Of a stretch of 64,000 nucleotides of DNA, positions 1-8,432 are shown one piece after another. Made by a program: the position numbers and the translations under genes. Each line of letters opens with the position of its first letter. Within the stretch, counting starts at the first letter, position 1. The stretch is from Cohaesibacter intestini (GTDB lineage Bacteria > Pseudomonadota > Alphaproteobacteria > Rhizobiales > Cohaesibacteraceae), in the NCBI RefSeq assembly GCF_003324485.1, contig NZ_QODK01000001.1, forward strand, positions 372,001-436,000, read 5' to 3'. Below the pieces are notes generated by a model. It searched no databases. It was not told where the DNA came from and was given only the letters and a program-made list of their open reading frames with translations.

Positions 1-239
1 ACCGACACGCTGAAGACAATCGTGAAACCGGCAATTCTGAGATATTCGGCATTGTTGAAGATGTCGCGATAATTGTCGAAGCCAACGAAGGTGGATCCAA
101 AACCAAACGGGTCTTCCAGATAGAAAGACAGGCGCAGGGCCTGCCATGCCGGCCAGTAGAAAAAGATGACAATGATCGACAGCTGCGGCAGCAGGAAGAA
201 CAAGGGCAGCCATTTGTTGTTGAATGTGGCGCGTTTCAC
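1..239 (-). CDS. ugpA: sn-glycerol-3-phosphate ABC transporter permease UgpA (5' part, cut by window start)
   Basis: Only the first 79 codons lie in the window. They encode the amino end of a binding-protein-dependent permease: a short basic start, a hydrophobic first membrane segment (about residues 11-30, rich in Leu, Phe and Ile), then the F-V-G-F-D-N-Y-R-D-I-F motif typical of the MalF/UgpA permease subfamily. The start is a GTG at 239. UgpA forms the inner-membrane channel with UgpE, powered by UgpC, for uptake of glycerol-3-phosphate and glycerophosphodiesters. It lies 123 bp downstream of ugpB on the same strand. The specific assignment rests mainly on the strong UgpB next door; the permease fragment alone would only say sugar-type permease. 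Confidence 0.85.
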   Translation of the reverse strand, partial: MKRATFNNKWLPLFFLLPQLSIIVIFFYWPAWQALRLSFYLEDPFGFGSTFVGFDNYRDIFNNAEYLRIAGFTIVFSVS

Positions 240-314
240 GTCTTGGCCTCTTGAAGCTGGCGCCCTTGGACCACTCCCAAGATAGGGGGCAAACCCAAAG
301 CGCAAAAGAGAAGA

Positions 315-341
315 GACGACCGCGCGGGAAGCGCGATCGTC
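315..341 (-). terminator. intercistronic hairpin between ugpB and ugpA
   Basis: An 11-bp stem (315-325 with 331-341, one G-T wobble on the transcribed strand) closes a 5-nt loop just after the ugpB stop. A pyrimidine-rich stretch, but no clean U-run, follows. Such hairpins after a binding-protein gene usually stabilise its mRNA or attenuate the permease genes, giving excess binding protein. That role is inference. Confidence 0.5.
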
Positions 342-362
342 CTTTGGAGAGCTCAGAAATGC

Positions 363-1670
363 TTATTTCTGGGTCTTGGAGAAGCGATCAAGAAGGCCGT
401 TGCCTTCTTTCTCGATGGCAGCCAGAGCGCTGTCGATGTCGGTTTCACCATTCAGGAAGCGGGTGAATTCACGGTTTTCGACGTCGCGGATCTGAACATA
501 GAAGCCCATGCGGTAACCGCGGGTATTCTCGCCGGACTGCAGGGAGAGCTGCTTGATGCCAACTTCGGCAGCTGGGAAGCGGTCATAGTGACCGTCTTTT
601 TTGGCCAGTTCGTAAGCCGCCGTGGTGATCGGCACATAGCCGGTCTGCTGGTGCCAGAAATACTGGATTTCAGGGGAGGTCAGGAACTGGAAGAAAGCAG
701 CGGTTGCCTGATTTTCTTCAGCAGGCTTGCCGGACATGGCAAACAGGGACGCGCCACCGATGAAGGTCTGATAGCCTTCTTTGGTGATGGCTTCCCAGTA
801 AGGCAGGTTGGTCGCAGACCATTTGAATGGCAGGTTCTTTTTCAACAGGCCACCGAAGGACCCCGAAGAGCCAATCCAGAGGGCAACATTGCCATCTTCG
901 AATTGAGACTGATTGTCACCCCAAGAGGTGCCATAGAAACCGAAATATCCCTGATCCAGCCATTTCTTGACAGCGGTCCAGTGCATTTTCTGCTCTTTGG
1001 AATTGATCAGAATCTTGGTGCCTTTGGCGCCAGCATAGCCATTGTTGTTGGTGGCGAATGGCAGATTGTGGCGCGAGAAGAAGTTCTCGACAAATTCCCA
1101 CGGCAGGTGAGACTGAGCGAAAGGAACGTAACCAGCATCTTTCAGGGCTGGAGCGGTTACTTTTTCAAACTCTTCGTAGGTTTTTGGGGCTTCAACGCCA
1201 GCTTTTTTCAAAGCATCTTCGTTGTAATACATGATTGGCGAAGAGGAGTTGAACGGCATGCCGATCATCTTGCCATCATTGTCCGCATAGAAGTAACGCA
1301 CACCGGAAATGTAGTTTTCGATGTTGAAGTCTACACCATTGTCAACCAGCAGATCCTGCACGGGAACGGTTGCGCCTTTGGCGCCGATGATGGTTGCGGA
1401 GCCAGCATCAAAAACCTGCATGATGTTTGGCTGTTCGCCAGCGCGGAAGGCGGCGATGCCAGCGGTCAGGGTGTCTTCATAGCCGCCCTTGAAGACCGGG
1501 GTGATCTTGTAGTCGCTCTGAGAGGCATTGAATTTCTCAGCAATCGCATTGACGGTTTCGCCGAGCTGGCCGCCCATTGCATGCCACCAGGTGATTTCGG
1601 TTTGCGCCTGAGCGACGCCAGACATCAGGCTCAGCGCGACGCTGGCTGCTGCGATTTTCAAGAGTTTCAT
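363..1670 (-). CDS. ugpB: sn-glycerol-3-phosphate-binding periplasmic protein UgpB
   Basis: The 435-residue product is a cluster-F solute-binding protein that captures glycerol-3-phosphate or glycerophosphodiesters for the Ugp ABC importer. A Sec signal peptide (M-K-L-L-K start, cleavage near A-Q-A-Q, about residue 22) is followed by the family's T-W-W-H-A-M-G-G-Q-L-G opening. P-F-N-S-S-S-P-I-M-Y-Y-N, F-I-G-G-A-S-L and W-H-Q-Q-T-G-Y-V-P-I-T line up closely with E. coli UgpB. The ATG at 1670 is chosen because GGAGC lies 5 nt before it and it opens the signal peptide; longer starts lack both. It is the first gene of ugpB-ugpA and is divergent from a LacI-type regulator. A glycerophosphodiesterase gene 3 kb away could process imported diesters. 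Confidence 0.93.
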   Translation of the reverse strand: MKLLKIAAASVALSLMSGVAQAQTEITWWHAMGGQLGETVNAIAEKFNASQSDYKITPVFKGGYEDTLTAGIAAFRAGEQPNIMQVFDAGSATIIGAKGATVPVQDLLVDNGVDFNIENYISGVRYFYADNDGKMIGMPFNSSSPIMYYNEDALKKAGVEAPKTYEEFEKVTAPALKDAGYVPFAQSHLPWEFVENFFSRHNLPFATNNNGYAGAKGTKILINSKEQKMHWTAVKKWLDQGYFGFYGTSWGDNQSQFEDGNVALWIGSSGSFGGLLKKNLPFKWSATNLPYWEAITKEGYQTFIGGASLFAMSGKPAEENQATAAFFQFLTSPEIQYFWHQQTGYVPITTAAYELAKKDGHYDRFPAAEVGIKQLSLQSGENTRGYRMGFYVQIRDVENREFTRFLNGETDIDSALAAIEKEGNGLLDRFSKTQK

Positions 1671-2039
1671 TGTTTGCTCCAAACAAATGTGCCTTACGGC
1701 TTGCATAAACATCACCGACATGCAGCTGCAGGTCGGATTTCAAAACCAATTCGGGTCACGACCCGATCTGTCGTCAGGCAGCCGTAAATCCTTGACCGGA
1801 CAGGAAGCATTCCCTCCATGCTCCAGCCCGGCTCTGGTCGCGTCCTCATCGCGATTCTGAACTGACAATCCAGCCCAGCACCCCTGCCCGGCATCCTAGC
1901 CAAGGCACTTGATGAGGGATGAGACCAAATGAGATATTGCGTCCATCCTGCACACGTGTTCACATAGAGACCGAGTGTTACAGCGATGTGACGCATTGGT
2001 GGCAATTGTTTAAAATGATCAAATGCCCGGAGTGACCGG
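1671..2039. promoter_or_regulatory. divergent regulatory region ugpB / LacI-type regulator
   Basis: This 369-bp spacer has no supportable gene and must carry both promoters. An inverted repeat GGCAATTG-N11-CAAATGCC (2001-2027, 7 of 8 positions paired) sits 12 bp before the regulator's start codon and could be an autoregulatory operator. A weak Pho-box-like string at 1977-1994 is noted under rejected items. Confidence 0.45.
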
Positions 2040-3086
2040 ATGGACATGGCCAACAAGAATGACGACAACCAGACAGGGATGAGGCGTGGGCAACAGGGCC
2101 GCGGACGCCGGGTGACGGCGTCGGATGTGGCAAACGTTGCGCGGGTCTCCCGGTCCGCGGTGTCACGCGCCTTCACGCCCGGAGCCTATCTCGACAAGGA
2201 CAAACGAGCGCTGATCCTGAAAACGGCTCGCCAGCTTGGCTATCGCCCCAACGCACTGGCCGCCAGCCTGCATGGCAGCAGCACCAATCTGGTGGGTGTG
2301 GTCGCCGGTTCGCTCGACAATCTGTATGATTCCGAATTTCTCGCCAAACTGGTTGCCGAGCTCAATCAGGCCAATAAATGGCCCTTGGTGCTGGCTGGCG
2401 GAGACAGCTGCATCGAAGACTCGATTCTCTCGATCCTCAATTACCCTCTTGATGCGCTGATCATACGAGGCGGCAGCATTCCCTCTTCGCTGATCGAGAC
2501 CTGCGCCAAATTGAACATTCCCCTGCTCTTTTCCGGTCATGTGGTGGATGCCCCTTTCACCGATTGCGTCTGTTGTCGCAATGGAGCGGGCGCGGCTTTG
2601 GCGGTGGATCATCTGGTTGAACGTGGCCGCACGGCCTTTGGCTTTCTGGGCGGGCCATCCTCGCGCTCTTCGAGCCTGGAACGCCTCGAAGGCACAGAGG
2701 AAAGGCTCAAGCATCATGGTCTTGAGCTTCAGATCAGGCACTTTTGCGACTATAGCTATGAGAATGGCCGAAAGGCAGCCAAGGAGATGCTGGCGCAGGC
2801 CAAGCTTGATGCGCTGCTATGCGCCAACGATGCGATGGCGCTGGGGGCCTTGTCAGCGATCAGAGCGACACTCGGTCTAAAGGTGCCAGACGATCTGTCG
2901 ATTATCGGCTTTGACGACGTGGCGCTTGCGGCATGGCCGGATTTCAATCTGACCACTCTGCGCAATCCCATCGACCAGACCGTAGCAGAAATCCTACGCC
3001 TGTTGGAGCTACGCCTCGACAGCCCGGACAAGCCCAATGAGGTCGTGCTGGTCGATCCGGTTCTGATGCGGCGCGGCACCGATTAA
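2040..3086 (+). CDS. LacI/PurR-family transcriptional regulator
   Basis: The 348-residue protein has an amino-terminal LacI helix-turn-helix (about residues 22-50: T-A-S-D-V-A-N-V-A-R-V-S-R-S-A-V-S-R-A-F), the hinge segment L-G-Y-R-P-N-A-L-A-A-S-L, and a periplasmic-binding-protein-like sugar-sensing domain ending with the D-D-L-S-I-I-G-F-D-D-V-A motif. It should bind DNA as a dimer and respond to a small carbohydrate ligand. The ATG at 2040 follows a CGGAGTGACC ribosome-binding region; an in-frame ATG at 2046 is also possible. Divergence from ugpB makes the ugp genes a likely target, though Ugp is classically under Pho control, so this link is inference. Confidence 0.88.
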   Translation: MDMANKNDDNQTGMRRGQQGRGRRVTASDVANVARVSRSAVSRAFTPGAYLDKDKRALILKTARQLGYRPNALAASLHGSSTNLVGVVAGSLDNLYDSEFLAKLVAELNQANKWPLVLAGGDSCIEDSILSILNYPLDALIIRGGSIPSSLIETCAKLNIPLLFSGHVVDAPFTDCVCCRNGAGAALAVDHLVERGRTAFGFLGGPSSRSSSLERLEGTEERLKHHGLELQIRHFCDYSYENGRKAAKEMLAQAKLDALLCANDAMALGALSAIRATLGLKVPDDLSIIGFDDVALAAWPDFNLTTLRNPIDQTVAEILRLLELRLDSPDKPNEVVLVDPVLMRRGTD

Positions 3087-3223
3087 TCACAGGCCGCTCT
3101 CAACTCACACTCCTCACACAAAGAGACCGCCTCCGTCTTCATCGCCATTGATGTCGAGAGACGTCTGGCCTATGTCTCTTTTGATACTCTTTCCTATCCC
3201 TGTTCCGACGGAGTGCCTTTGTC

Positions 3224-3454
3224 ATGTTCGATACCAGCCATCCCATGTTTCGTCCGCTCTGGTTCCGTTTGGGCCTTTGCGCTTTCCTTATTTTCTGGAC
3301 CGGGCTGGAATGGCACTTCGGCAATCAGACATGGATGATTTTGACCGGTGTGATCGCACTGGTCTGTATCTATAAACTTCTGATAGAGTATCAGCCACCC
3401 GCCCCCAAGGCAGACGGTGATGCGTCCAGCCTGCCAGACGATTCCCAAGACTGA
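3224..3454 (+). CDS. small membrane protein, DUF3329-like
   Basis: The 76-residue product starts M-F-D-T-S-H-P-M-F-R-P-L-W and has two hydrophobic segments (about residues 13-27 and 36-55) with a short charged loop between them and an acidic, proline-containing tail. This pattern matches the small DUF3329 membrane proteins common in Rhizobiales, whose function is unknown to me. GGAG lies upstream of the ATG. It is 27-33 bp before the threonine dehydratase gene on the same strand, so the two may be co-transcribed. The family assignment is from memory of the motif, not a search. Confidence 0.65.
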   Translation: MFDTSHPMFRPLWFRLGLCAFLIFWTGLEWHFGNQTWMILTGVIALVCIYKLLIEYQPPAPKADGDASSLPDDSQD

Positions 3455-3486
3455 TCGATCAGAACCAAGCCACAGGATCCATGCCG

Positions 3487-4473
3487 ATGACCACGAAACT
3501 TGCCGTTTCCATTGATGACATCCATCAGGCCGCCAAGCGGTTGCTCGGACATGCCGTCCGCACTCCGTTGCTTGAGTTCGAAGCCCTCAATGCACGGGTC
3601 GGCAAGCGGGTGCTTGTCAAGTTCGAAGGGGTACAACGCACTGGCTCGTTCAAGTTCCGTGGCGCCTATAATCGCCTCTCCGCCCTTGATCCTGCAGATC
3701 GGGCAAAGGGTGTGATTGCCTGGTCTTCTGGCAACCATGCCCAAGGGGTGGCAGCGGCTGCCAAACAGCTTGGCATGCCCGCCACCATCGTCATGCCTGC
3801 CGATGCGCCGGCAATCAAGATGAACAACACCAAGGGTTTTGGCGCCAAGGTCGTGACCTATGACCGTTACACCGAATCCCGCGAAGAGATCGCCCTTGCT
3901 CTGGCAAAGGAAACCGGCGCTGTGGTGGTGCCAAGCTACAATGACCCTTTCATCATTGCCGGTCAGGGCACGGTCGGGCTGGAAATGGTGGAGCAGGCAC
4001 GCGCGGCAAATGCATCCATTGGCGCGGTGTTGGCCTGTTGTGGTGGCGGTGGGCTGTCGTCCGGCATCGCCACAGCGATCAAGGCCTATCATCCAGATGC
4101 TTGCGTCTATTCGGTTGAACCGGCCGGCTTTGACAGCATGGCCCGATCCCTTTCGAGCGATCAACCACAAGGCAATGCTGATAACGCCCGCTCCATCTGC
4201 GACGCTTTGCAATCGCCCTATCCGGGCGAAATGACCCTCGCGATCAACAAACAATTGCTGGCTGGCGGACTGGCCGTTAGCGATGAGGAAGTCAAGGAAG
4301 CGATGCGCTTTGCCTTCACCGACATGAAGCTGGTCACCGAGCCGGGCGGCGCAGCGGCGCTGACGGCTGCCTATTTTGGCAAGGTGCCCGATTTTGACGG
4401 CGATCTGGTGTTGGTGATTTCCGGTGCCAATGTCGATCCAGAGCTGTTTTGCCAGATCCTGTCTGGCGCATGA
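3487..4473 (+). CDS. threonine/serine dehydratase (PLP fold type II)
   Basis: The enzyme would deaminate threonine to 2-oxobutyrate, or serine to pyruvate. The PLP lysine lies in S-F-K-F-R-G-A (about residue 54), the S-S-G-N-H-A-Q-G motif binds the substrate carboxylate, and the C-C-G-G-G-G-L-S-S-G loop holds the cofactor phosphate. At 328 residues it lacks the ACT regulatory domain of biosynthetic IlvA, so it is the short catabolic TdcB-like or serine racemase-like type. AGGA precedes the ATG at 3487 at better spacing than the ATG at 3481. It ends 60 bp from the convergent glycerophosphodiesterase gene. Serine racemase activity cannot be excluded from sequence. Confidence 0.88.
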   Translation: MTTKLAVSIDDIHQAAKRLLGHAVRTPLLEFEALNARVGKRVLVKFEGVQRTGSFKFRGAYNRLSALDPADRAKGVIAWSSGNHAQGVAAAAKQLGMPATIVMPADAPAIKMNNTKGFGAKVVTYDRYTESREEIALALAKETGAVVVPSYNDPFIIAGQGTVGLEMVEQARAANASIGAVLACCGGGGLSSGIATAIKAYHPDACVYSVEPAGFDSMARSLSSDQPQGNADNARSICDALQSPYPGEMTLAINKQLLAGGLAVSDEEVKEAMRFAFTDMKLVTEPGGAAALTAAYFGKVPDFDGDLVLVISGANVDPELFCQILSGA

Positions 4474-4494
4474 TGCACGACACAGATATGGCAC

Positions 4495-4519
4495 AAGCCT
4501 CCCTTTGAAAGGTGGCTTT
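4495..4519. terminator. imperfect convergent hairpin
   Basis: AAGCCTCCCTTT and AAAGGTGGCTT pair with one mismatch and a bulge between the convergent dehydratase and phosphodiesterase genes, followed by TTTC on the plus strand. It is a weak candidate bidirectional terminator. Confidence 0.35.
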
Positions 4520-4533
4520 CATTGAACTGTGCC

Positions 4534-5409
4534 TCATACCGGCAGGTGTGGCTTGTCTGCTTTTGCCTGATAGGTGAATGCGGGCATGTGGCTTTGCCGC
4601 CATGCGGCCAGCACCTGCGGGGCGTCGGTCTGAATGACGCCGATGCCCGCTTCGGTCAGACTGCCCCAAATGGCATCGGGAGCCTTCTGGGCTGCCTTGT
4701 CGGAAAACCCACAGCATGCGACCCTGTCGAGGGTGTTGACCCAAAGGGTGAGACCAGCCTGTTCAAACTCGGCACGATGGGCGACGAGCGTATAAAGACT
4801 GTCAAACCGTGCCTCGACAAGGGTTGCTTCGACGGCCCGCAACTGCTCGATCATGGCGCTGCAATTCTCGGCGTCAAAGCGGGTCTTGGGCATGACCATC
4901 AGGCCGTGCTCTTCCTCCAGCGCCAGCAAATACTGCGCGTCGACTTCCGTTTGCACGGTCACCTTGATCGAGGCCTCGCCCTGCATGTCCATCTGGGCGA
5001 CCAGCTTGGCAACAAAGGCCAAATCCTCATCATGCTTGACATCGAGATTGAGAAAGATGCGCCGCTTGGCCAACTTCAGTGCCTCGGCCAAAGTCGGAAT
5101 GACATGGTGGCTGAAGCCTGACCCCCTGCCGCCGCATCCCTGCCGCAGGGGCATCGCCTGCAACTGGGCAATCGACATCTGATGACACGGAAACTCCGAT
5201 CCGGTCATACGGGTCAGCATTTCGTCATGCATCAGGAAAAAGACGCCATCATCGCTTCTCTGAATATCGATCTCTGCCACCTCGAAGCCGGCAGAGGCCG
5301 CCGCATCGATGGAGGCAAGGCTGTTTTCAGGCGCATTGACCCAATGGCCACGATGCGCAACGATTGCCGGTTTCAACATCAGTGCATTAAAGAAATTGCG
5401 ATCCCGCAT
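4534..5409 (-). CDS. glycerophosphodiester phosphodiesterase family protein
   Basis: The 291-residue protein has the GDPD TIM-barrel signature: A-H-R-G-H and P-E-N-S near residues 18-31, then the metal-binding E-I-D-I-Q-R-S-D-D-G and M-H-D, and K-V-T-V-Q-T in mid-barrel. It should hydrolyse glycerophosphodiesters to glycerol-3-phosphate and an alcohol. There is no signal peptide, so it is probably cytoplasmic like UgpQ, which would suit the nearby Ugp importer. I chose the ATG at 5409, preceded by GGGGGACC at 7 nt. The upstream ATG at 5466 has no visible ribosome-binding site. The carboxy end is less typical than the metal site, so exact substrate is uncertain. Confidence 0.85.
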   Translation of the reverse strand: MRDRNFFNALMLKPAIVAHRGHWVNAPENSLASIDAAASAGFEVAEIDIQRSDDGVFFLMHDEMLTRMTGSEFPCHQMSIAQLQAMPLRQGCGGRGSGFSHHVIPTLAEALKLAKRRIFLNLDVKHDEDLAFVAKLVAQMDMQGEASIKVTVQTEVDAQYLLALEEEHGLMVMPKTRFDAENCSAMIEQLRAVEATLVEARFDSLYTLVAHRAEFEQAGLTLWVNTLDRVACCGFSDKAAQKAPDAIWGSLTEAGIGVIQTDAPQVLAAWRQSHMPAFTYQAKADKPHLPV

Positions 5410-5606
5410 TTCGGGTCCCCCATGCGCTGGTTCCCACAAACCAGTCGCAGATTGATTCTGCAGCATCGGGCTGAGCAAGAGCCGGACAATGCCTTGAGCA
5501 TTTTTCTGGCTGGACTATGACAGATACCCACGGGCAATTCATGCCCGTCATTGCATATTTCGGGTAGATTATCGAAATGCGACCCGCATTTTCAATTTTC
5601 CGGGGA

Positions 5607-5630
5607 ACCCTTGTGAAAAACCACAAGGGT
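5607..5630. terminator. hairpin downstream of the globin-coupled chemoreceptor
   Basis: ACCCTTGTG and CACAAGGGT form a perfect 9-bp stem with a 6-nt loop, 44 bp beyond the chemoreceptor stop on the minus strand. No U-run follows, so it may protect the 3' end rather than terminate. Confidence 0.45.
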
Positions 5631-5673
5631 AGTGACTTTCCCGTATCTTGCGTCTACGTATTTATCCTGATTT

Positions 5674-7656
5674 TTACTTCGCGTAACGCAGTCCCGCCTG
5701 TTGGCCATCGTTCCAAACCACTTGAGCCGTACGCACTTCTGTGCCGATCTTGACGCGCACGGAGGAGGCTTTCAGGTCTTTTGGAAGACCTGACACACCG
5801 AGTCCGATCTTCGACATATCGGTGACGTCAACTTCAAACTGTTCCTTGTCGGTGATGATGAAGGCACGATCCTGCACTTTCGCACGGACAAAGCTGCGTT
5901 TGTCGGCATCTTTGAGTTCATTGCCGAGCGCGTCCGACAGCTCGTCAAGGATACTCAGAACCTCGTGACTGGCATCGTCCATTTCGTGAAGCGCAGTGAA
6001 AGCTTCGCTTAGATCGCCCTTTTCATAAAGGGCGAGCGCTTTCTTGGCCGATGAATGGACACGATCATGGGGGGCAAGAAGAGACTTGAAGATCGCGTTG
6101 GAACTAATGCTTGAATTGCCGATTCCTTCATACCATTTGCCCAGACGGCAGTCGTGATGATCCGGTACGTCACCGGACTGCCACTCATTGCGCCCCATGA
6201 CAGCATCCAGCACGTGTTTCTTGAACAACACATGGTCGATTTTCGCCATCTCGCACAGGGACCGGTTCGAACTGCCCTCAAACCAATCGGTCGCACTGCG
6301 GGAGAATTGATCGTTGCTTTCCTGCATGGCCTTGACCATTCCCTGCAGCGTGCGCTCATTCTCGCTGGTCAGATCAGCAACTCCGGTGACACTGCCAGCA
6401 ATTTCATGGCTGGCCTTGGTCTGTTGCTGCAAAATGGTAGACACTTCATGCATCGAGCCGGACACTTCCGTGACCTGACCGCGCAGCTGTTCCATCATCT
6501 GGTTGGCCCCCAGAATTCTGTCCTGACCTTTTTCGATGGCATCAAGCGACCCGCTGATCGAGGACTGAATGGAAGCCATGCCCTGATTGAGCGAGTGAAT
6601 GCGAGTCGATATATCTTCCGCCGCCTTGTTGGAAAGGGACGCCAGTTCCTTGACTTCGGCCGCCACGACAGCAAAGCCCTTGCCTGCTTCGCCTGCGCGG
6701 GCCGCTTCGATGGTCGCATTGAGGGCCAACAGATTGGTCTGGTTGGAAATGCTTTCAATGACCGACAGAAATTCTCCGATCTGGTGGGAGGCCTCCATCA
6801 GCCCGGTCAAACTGTTCTCGGTCTGCTTGGAGGTCTGAGCAATGTCATTCATGGCATCAAGCACGGTGCCCATGGCTTCCATACCTTCGGTGACCGACTT
6901 GGTGGCATGGTTGGCATTCTGCGACGTGCTGTCACTATTGTCCGAAATTTGCTCAGTCGAAGCCACAAGCTCGGAGACCGCTGCCGAGATGGCTTGGCCG
7001 CTTTCTGACGCCGTATGCGTATTGCGCGCCAATACTGCCATATCCATCGAGATCGAGTTGATGTCCTGCAAGGTCTTGGCAAGATTTTTCAGGTTCCTGA
7101 GGCTGGTTTCTTCTTTGAGTTTCTCTTCTGCCACCCGCTGGACCGTGCCGTTGAAGGCACCAATCGAGGTTACTATATCGATGAAAAAGCGACCAATCAG
7201 CGCCTGCAACTGTTTGCTGGCCCGACCCGGATGGAGCTTGTTCTTCGAGATAACCAGCGGGATCACCTGTTGCAGGATGCTGCCATAGGAGGAAACATAC
7301 CACTGGACGCTGAGATCGGTTCGGACATGCGCTTCACCGACACGGATACAATGGCCCTCAAATTCCAAATCCGTTTCATTGTTCAGGATGAACTCCCAGT
7401 GCTTGGTCTGGGCCTTTTTCAGATTCTCAACCTTGCTCCCACCATCGCCCAATTTGGCGGACAGTTCAGGATAGTCGGTCAGGTCCTTGTAGAAACGGTC
7501 AAGAATGCCGGGAAGCTCGGGCGCAATGGTACGCCAGGCTTCCGAAGCAACCTGAGTTTGCGTGTTCGGGCCGGACAAAAAGTCCACATAGATGTCACGC
7601 ACGCCGTCTTGTGCGGCTTTTTTCGGAGGAAGGGGCTGAGCTGCAGCTGATTTCAT
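5674..7656 (-). CDS. soluble chemoreceptor with protoglobin, MCP, CZB and PilZ domains
   Basis: This 660-residue protein has no membrane segment. Domains in order: protoglobin sensor (about residues 30-175, proximal heme His110 in G-E-A-H-V-R-T-D-L, followed by W-Y-V-S-S-Y); coiled-coil MCP signalling domain (about 190-455, hairpin tip [15 protein letters not shown] near 301-315); a chemoreceptor zinc-binding CZB domain (about 470-570, candidate ligands His475, Cys503 in H-D-C-R-L-G-K-W-Y, His530, His534); and a carboxy-terminal PilZ domain with R587-x-x-x-R591 and D613-x-S-x-x-G618. By family knowledge it should sense O2 or another heme ligand, zinc or hypochlorous acid, and c-di-GMP, and signal to CheA. 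AAGGTGA precedes the ATG. No che genes are nearby. Confidence 0.9.
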   Translation of the reverse strand: MKSAAAQPLPPKKAAQDGVRDIYVDFLSGPNTQTQVASEAWRTIAPELPGILDRFYKDLTDYPELSAKLGDGGSKVENLKKAQTKHWEFILNNETDLEFEGHCIRVGEAHVRTDLSVQWYVSSYGSILQQVIPLVISKNKLHPGRASKQLQALIGRFFIDIVTSIGAFNGTVQRVAEEKLKEETSLRNLKNLAKTLQDINSISMDMAVLARNTHTASESGQAISAAVSELVASTEQISDNSDSTSQNANHATKSVTEGMEAMGTVLDAMNDIAQTSKQTENSLTGLMEASHQIGEFLSVIESISNQTNLLALNATIEAARAGEAGKGFAVVAAEVKELASLSNKAAEDISTRIHSLNQGMASIQSSISGSLDAIEKGQDRILGANQMMEQLRGQVTEVSGSMHEVSTILQQQTKASHEIAGSVTGVADLTSENERTLQGMVKAMQESNDQFSRSATDWFEGSSNRSLCEMAKIDHVLFKKHVLDAVMGRNEWQSGDVPDHHDCRLGKWYEGIGNSSISSNAIFKSLLAPHDRVHSSAKKALALYEKGDLSEAFTALHEMDDASHEVLSILDELSDALGNELKDADKRSFVRAKVQDRAFIITDKEQFEVDVTDMSKIGLGVSGLPKDLKASSVRVKIGTEVRTAQVVWNDGQQAGLRYAK

Positions 7657-7859
7657 AGCAAATCACCTTGATCTGTGGTTGCAACAATCAGACCTTAGTC
7701 AAGTTAATATTTACTTTTGATCGCAATCGACAAATTGGTAAAAACTTCAGAAAACGGCGAATTCACGTCATTTCAGTGACAAAACTCCTCTCTGAGGCTC
7801 AACATTGGATCCAATTTTGATCAATCTCACCATAAGTTCTTTTACTTACAGCAATTCAG

Positions 7860-8318
7860 TTAATCTGCAGGCGGATAAACTGTCTGGGCCTTGACGGTTG
7901 AGTAAACAAAACTCGTGTCGATTGACGCCACGCCACCAATCGGGTGGATTTTGGAGCGGATGAAGCGCTCATAATGGTCGAGCCCGGGCACCAGAACCCG
8001 CAATTGATAATCCATCTGCCCGGTCAGGACATGGCATTCGAGCACTTCATCGATGGCCTGAATATGGCGCTCGAAATTGCGCACCGCATCTTCATTGTGT
8101 CGCTCAAGGCGGATGCGGACAAAGACCATCACGGGCAACCCGTAAGCAACCGGATCAACATTGGCACTGTAGCCTTTGATCACGCCTTTTTCCTCCAGAA
8201 TGCGCACACGGCGCAGGCAGGGGGAAGGAGAGAGATTGACCTGTTCAGCCAGCTCCAGATTGGTCATGCGCCCATTCGCTTGCAAGGCACGAATGATCTG
8301 TCGATCCTTATTGTCCAT
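7860..8318 (-). CDS. Lrp/AsnC-family transcriptional regulator (MdeR-like)
   Basis: The 152-residue protein has the AsnC-type helix-turn-helix (about residues 5-50: D-R-Q-I-I-R-A-L-Q-A-N-G-R, then L-S-P-S-P-C-L-R-R-V-R) and a RAM ligand-binding domain with G-x-x-D-Y-Q-L-R-V near residue 100. Lrp-type proteins assemble as dimers to octamers and respond to amino acids. GGAGG lies 6 nt before the ATG. It is divergent from methionine gamma-lyase across a 114-bp spacer with two matching palindromes, the same arrangement as mdeR-mdeA in Pseudomonas, so control of methionine catabolism is the likely role. The ligand is inferred. Confidence 0.9.
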   Translation of the reverse strand: MDNKDRQIIRALQANGRMTNLELAEQVNLSPSPCLRRVRILEEKGVIKGYSANVDPVAYGLPVMVFVRIRLERHNEDAVRNFERHIQAIDEVLECHVLTGQMDYQLRVLVPGLDHYERFIRSKIHPIGGVASIDTSFVYSTVKAQTVYPPAD

Positions 8319-8332
8319 TTTAGGCCTCCATG

Positions 8333-8349
8333 TTGGCAGATAATGCCAA
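8333..8349. promoter_or_regulatory. palindromic operator 1 in the Lrp-type regulator / mdeA spacer
   Basis: TTGGCA-GATAA-TGCCAA is a perfect 6+5+6 palindrome, 14 bp upstream of the regulator's start codon. Lrp-family proteins bind such degenerate palindromes, usually in helically phased sets. Confidence 0.65.
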
Positions 8350-8372
8350 AAATTACCGCTTCATTAGCAATA

Positions 8373-8389
8373 TTGGCACCATCTACCAA
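8373..8389. promoter_or_regulatory. palindromic operator 2 in the Lrp-type regulator / mdeA spacer
   Basis: TTGGCA-CCATC-TACCAA repeats operator 1 with one mismatch, exactly 40 bp away (about four helical turns, so on the same DNA face), and 43 bp before the mdeA start codon. Confidence 0.6.
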
Positions 8390-8432
8390 AAGGAATAGGG
8401 CAAAATGGTGAAAAGCGAAAAGGACAAAAATA

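Noticed and set aside
588-1787. 399-codon open frame on the plus strand opposite ugpB
   Set aside because: It is a mirror frame of a strongly recognised gene (UgpB) and has no family resemblance. Long antisense frames like this also occur opposite uxuA, oppA, GH31 and others in this window.
1977-1994. Pho-box-like string on the minus strand upstream of ugpB
   Set aside because: The two halves match the CTGTCAT consensus at only 4 and 5 of 7 positions, and it lies about 300 bp from the ugpB start, nearer the LacI-type gene.
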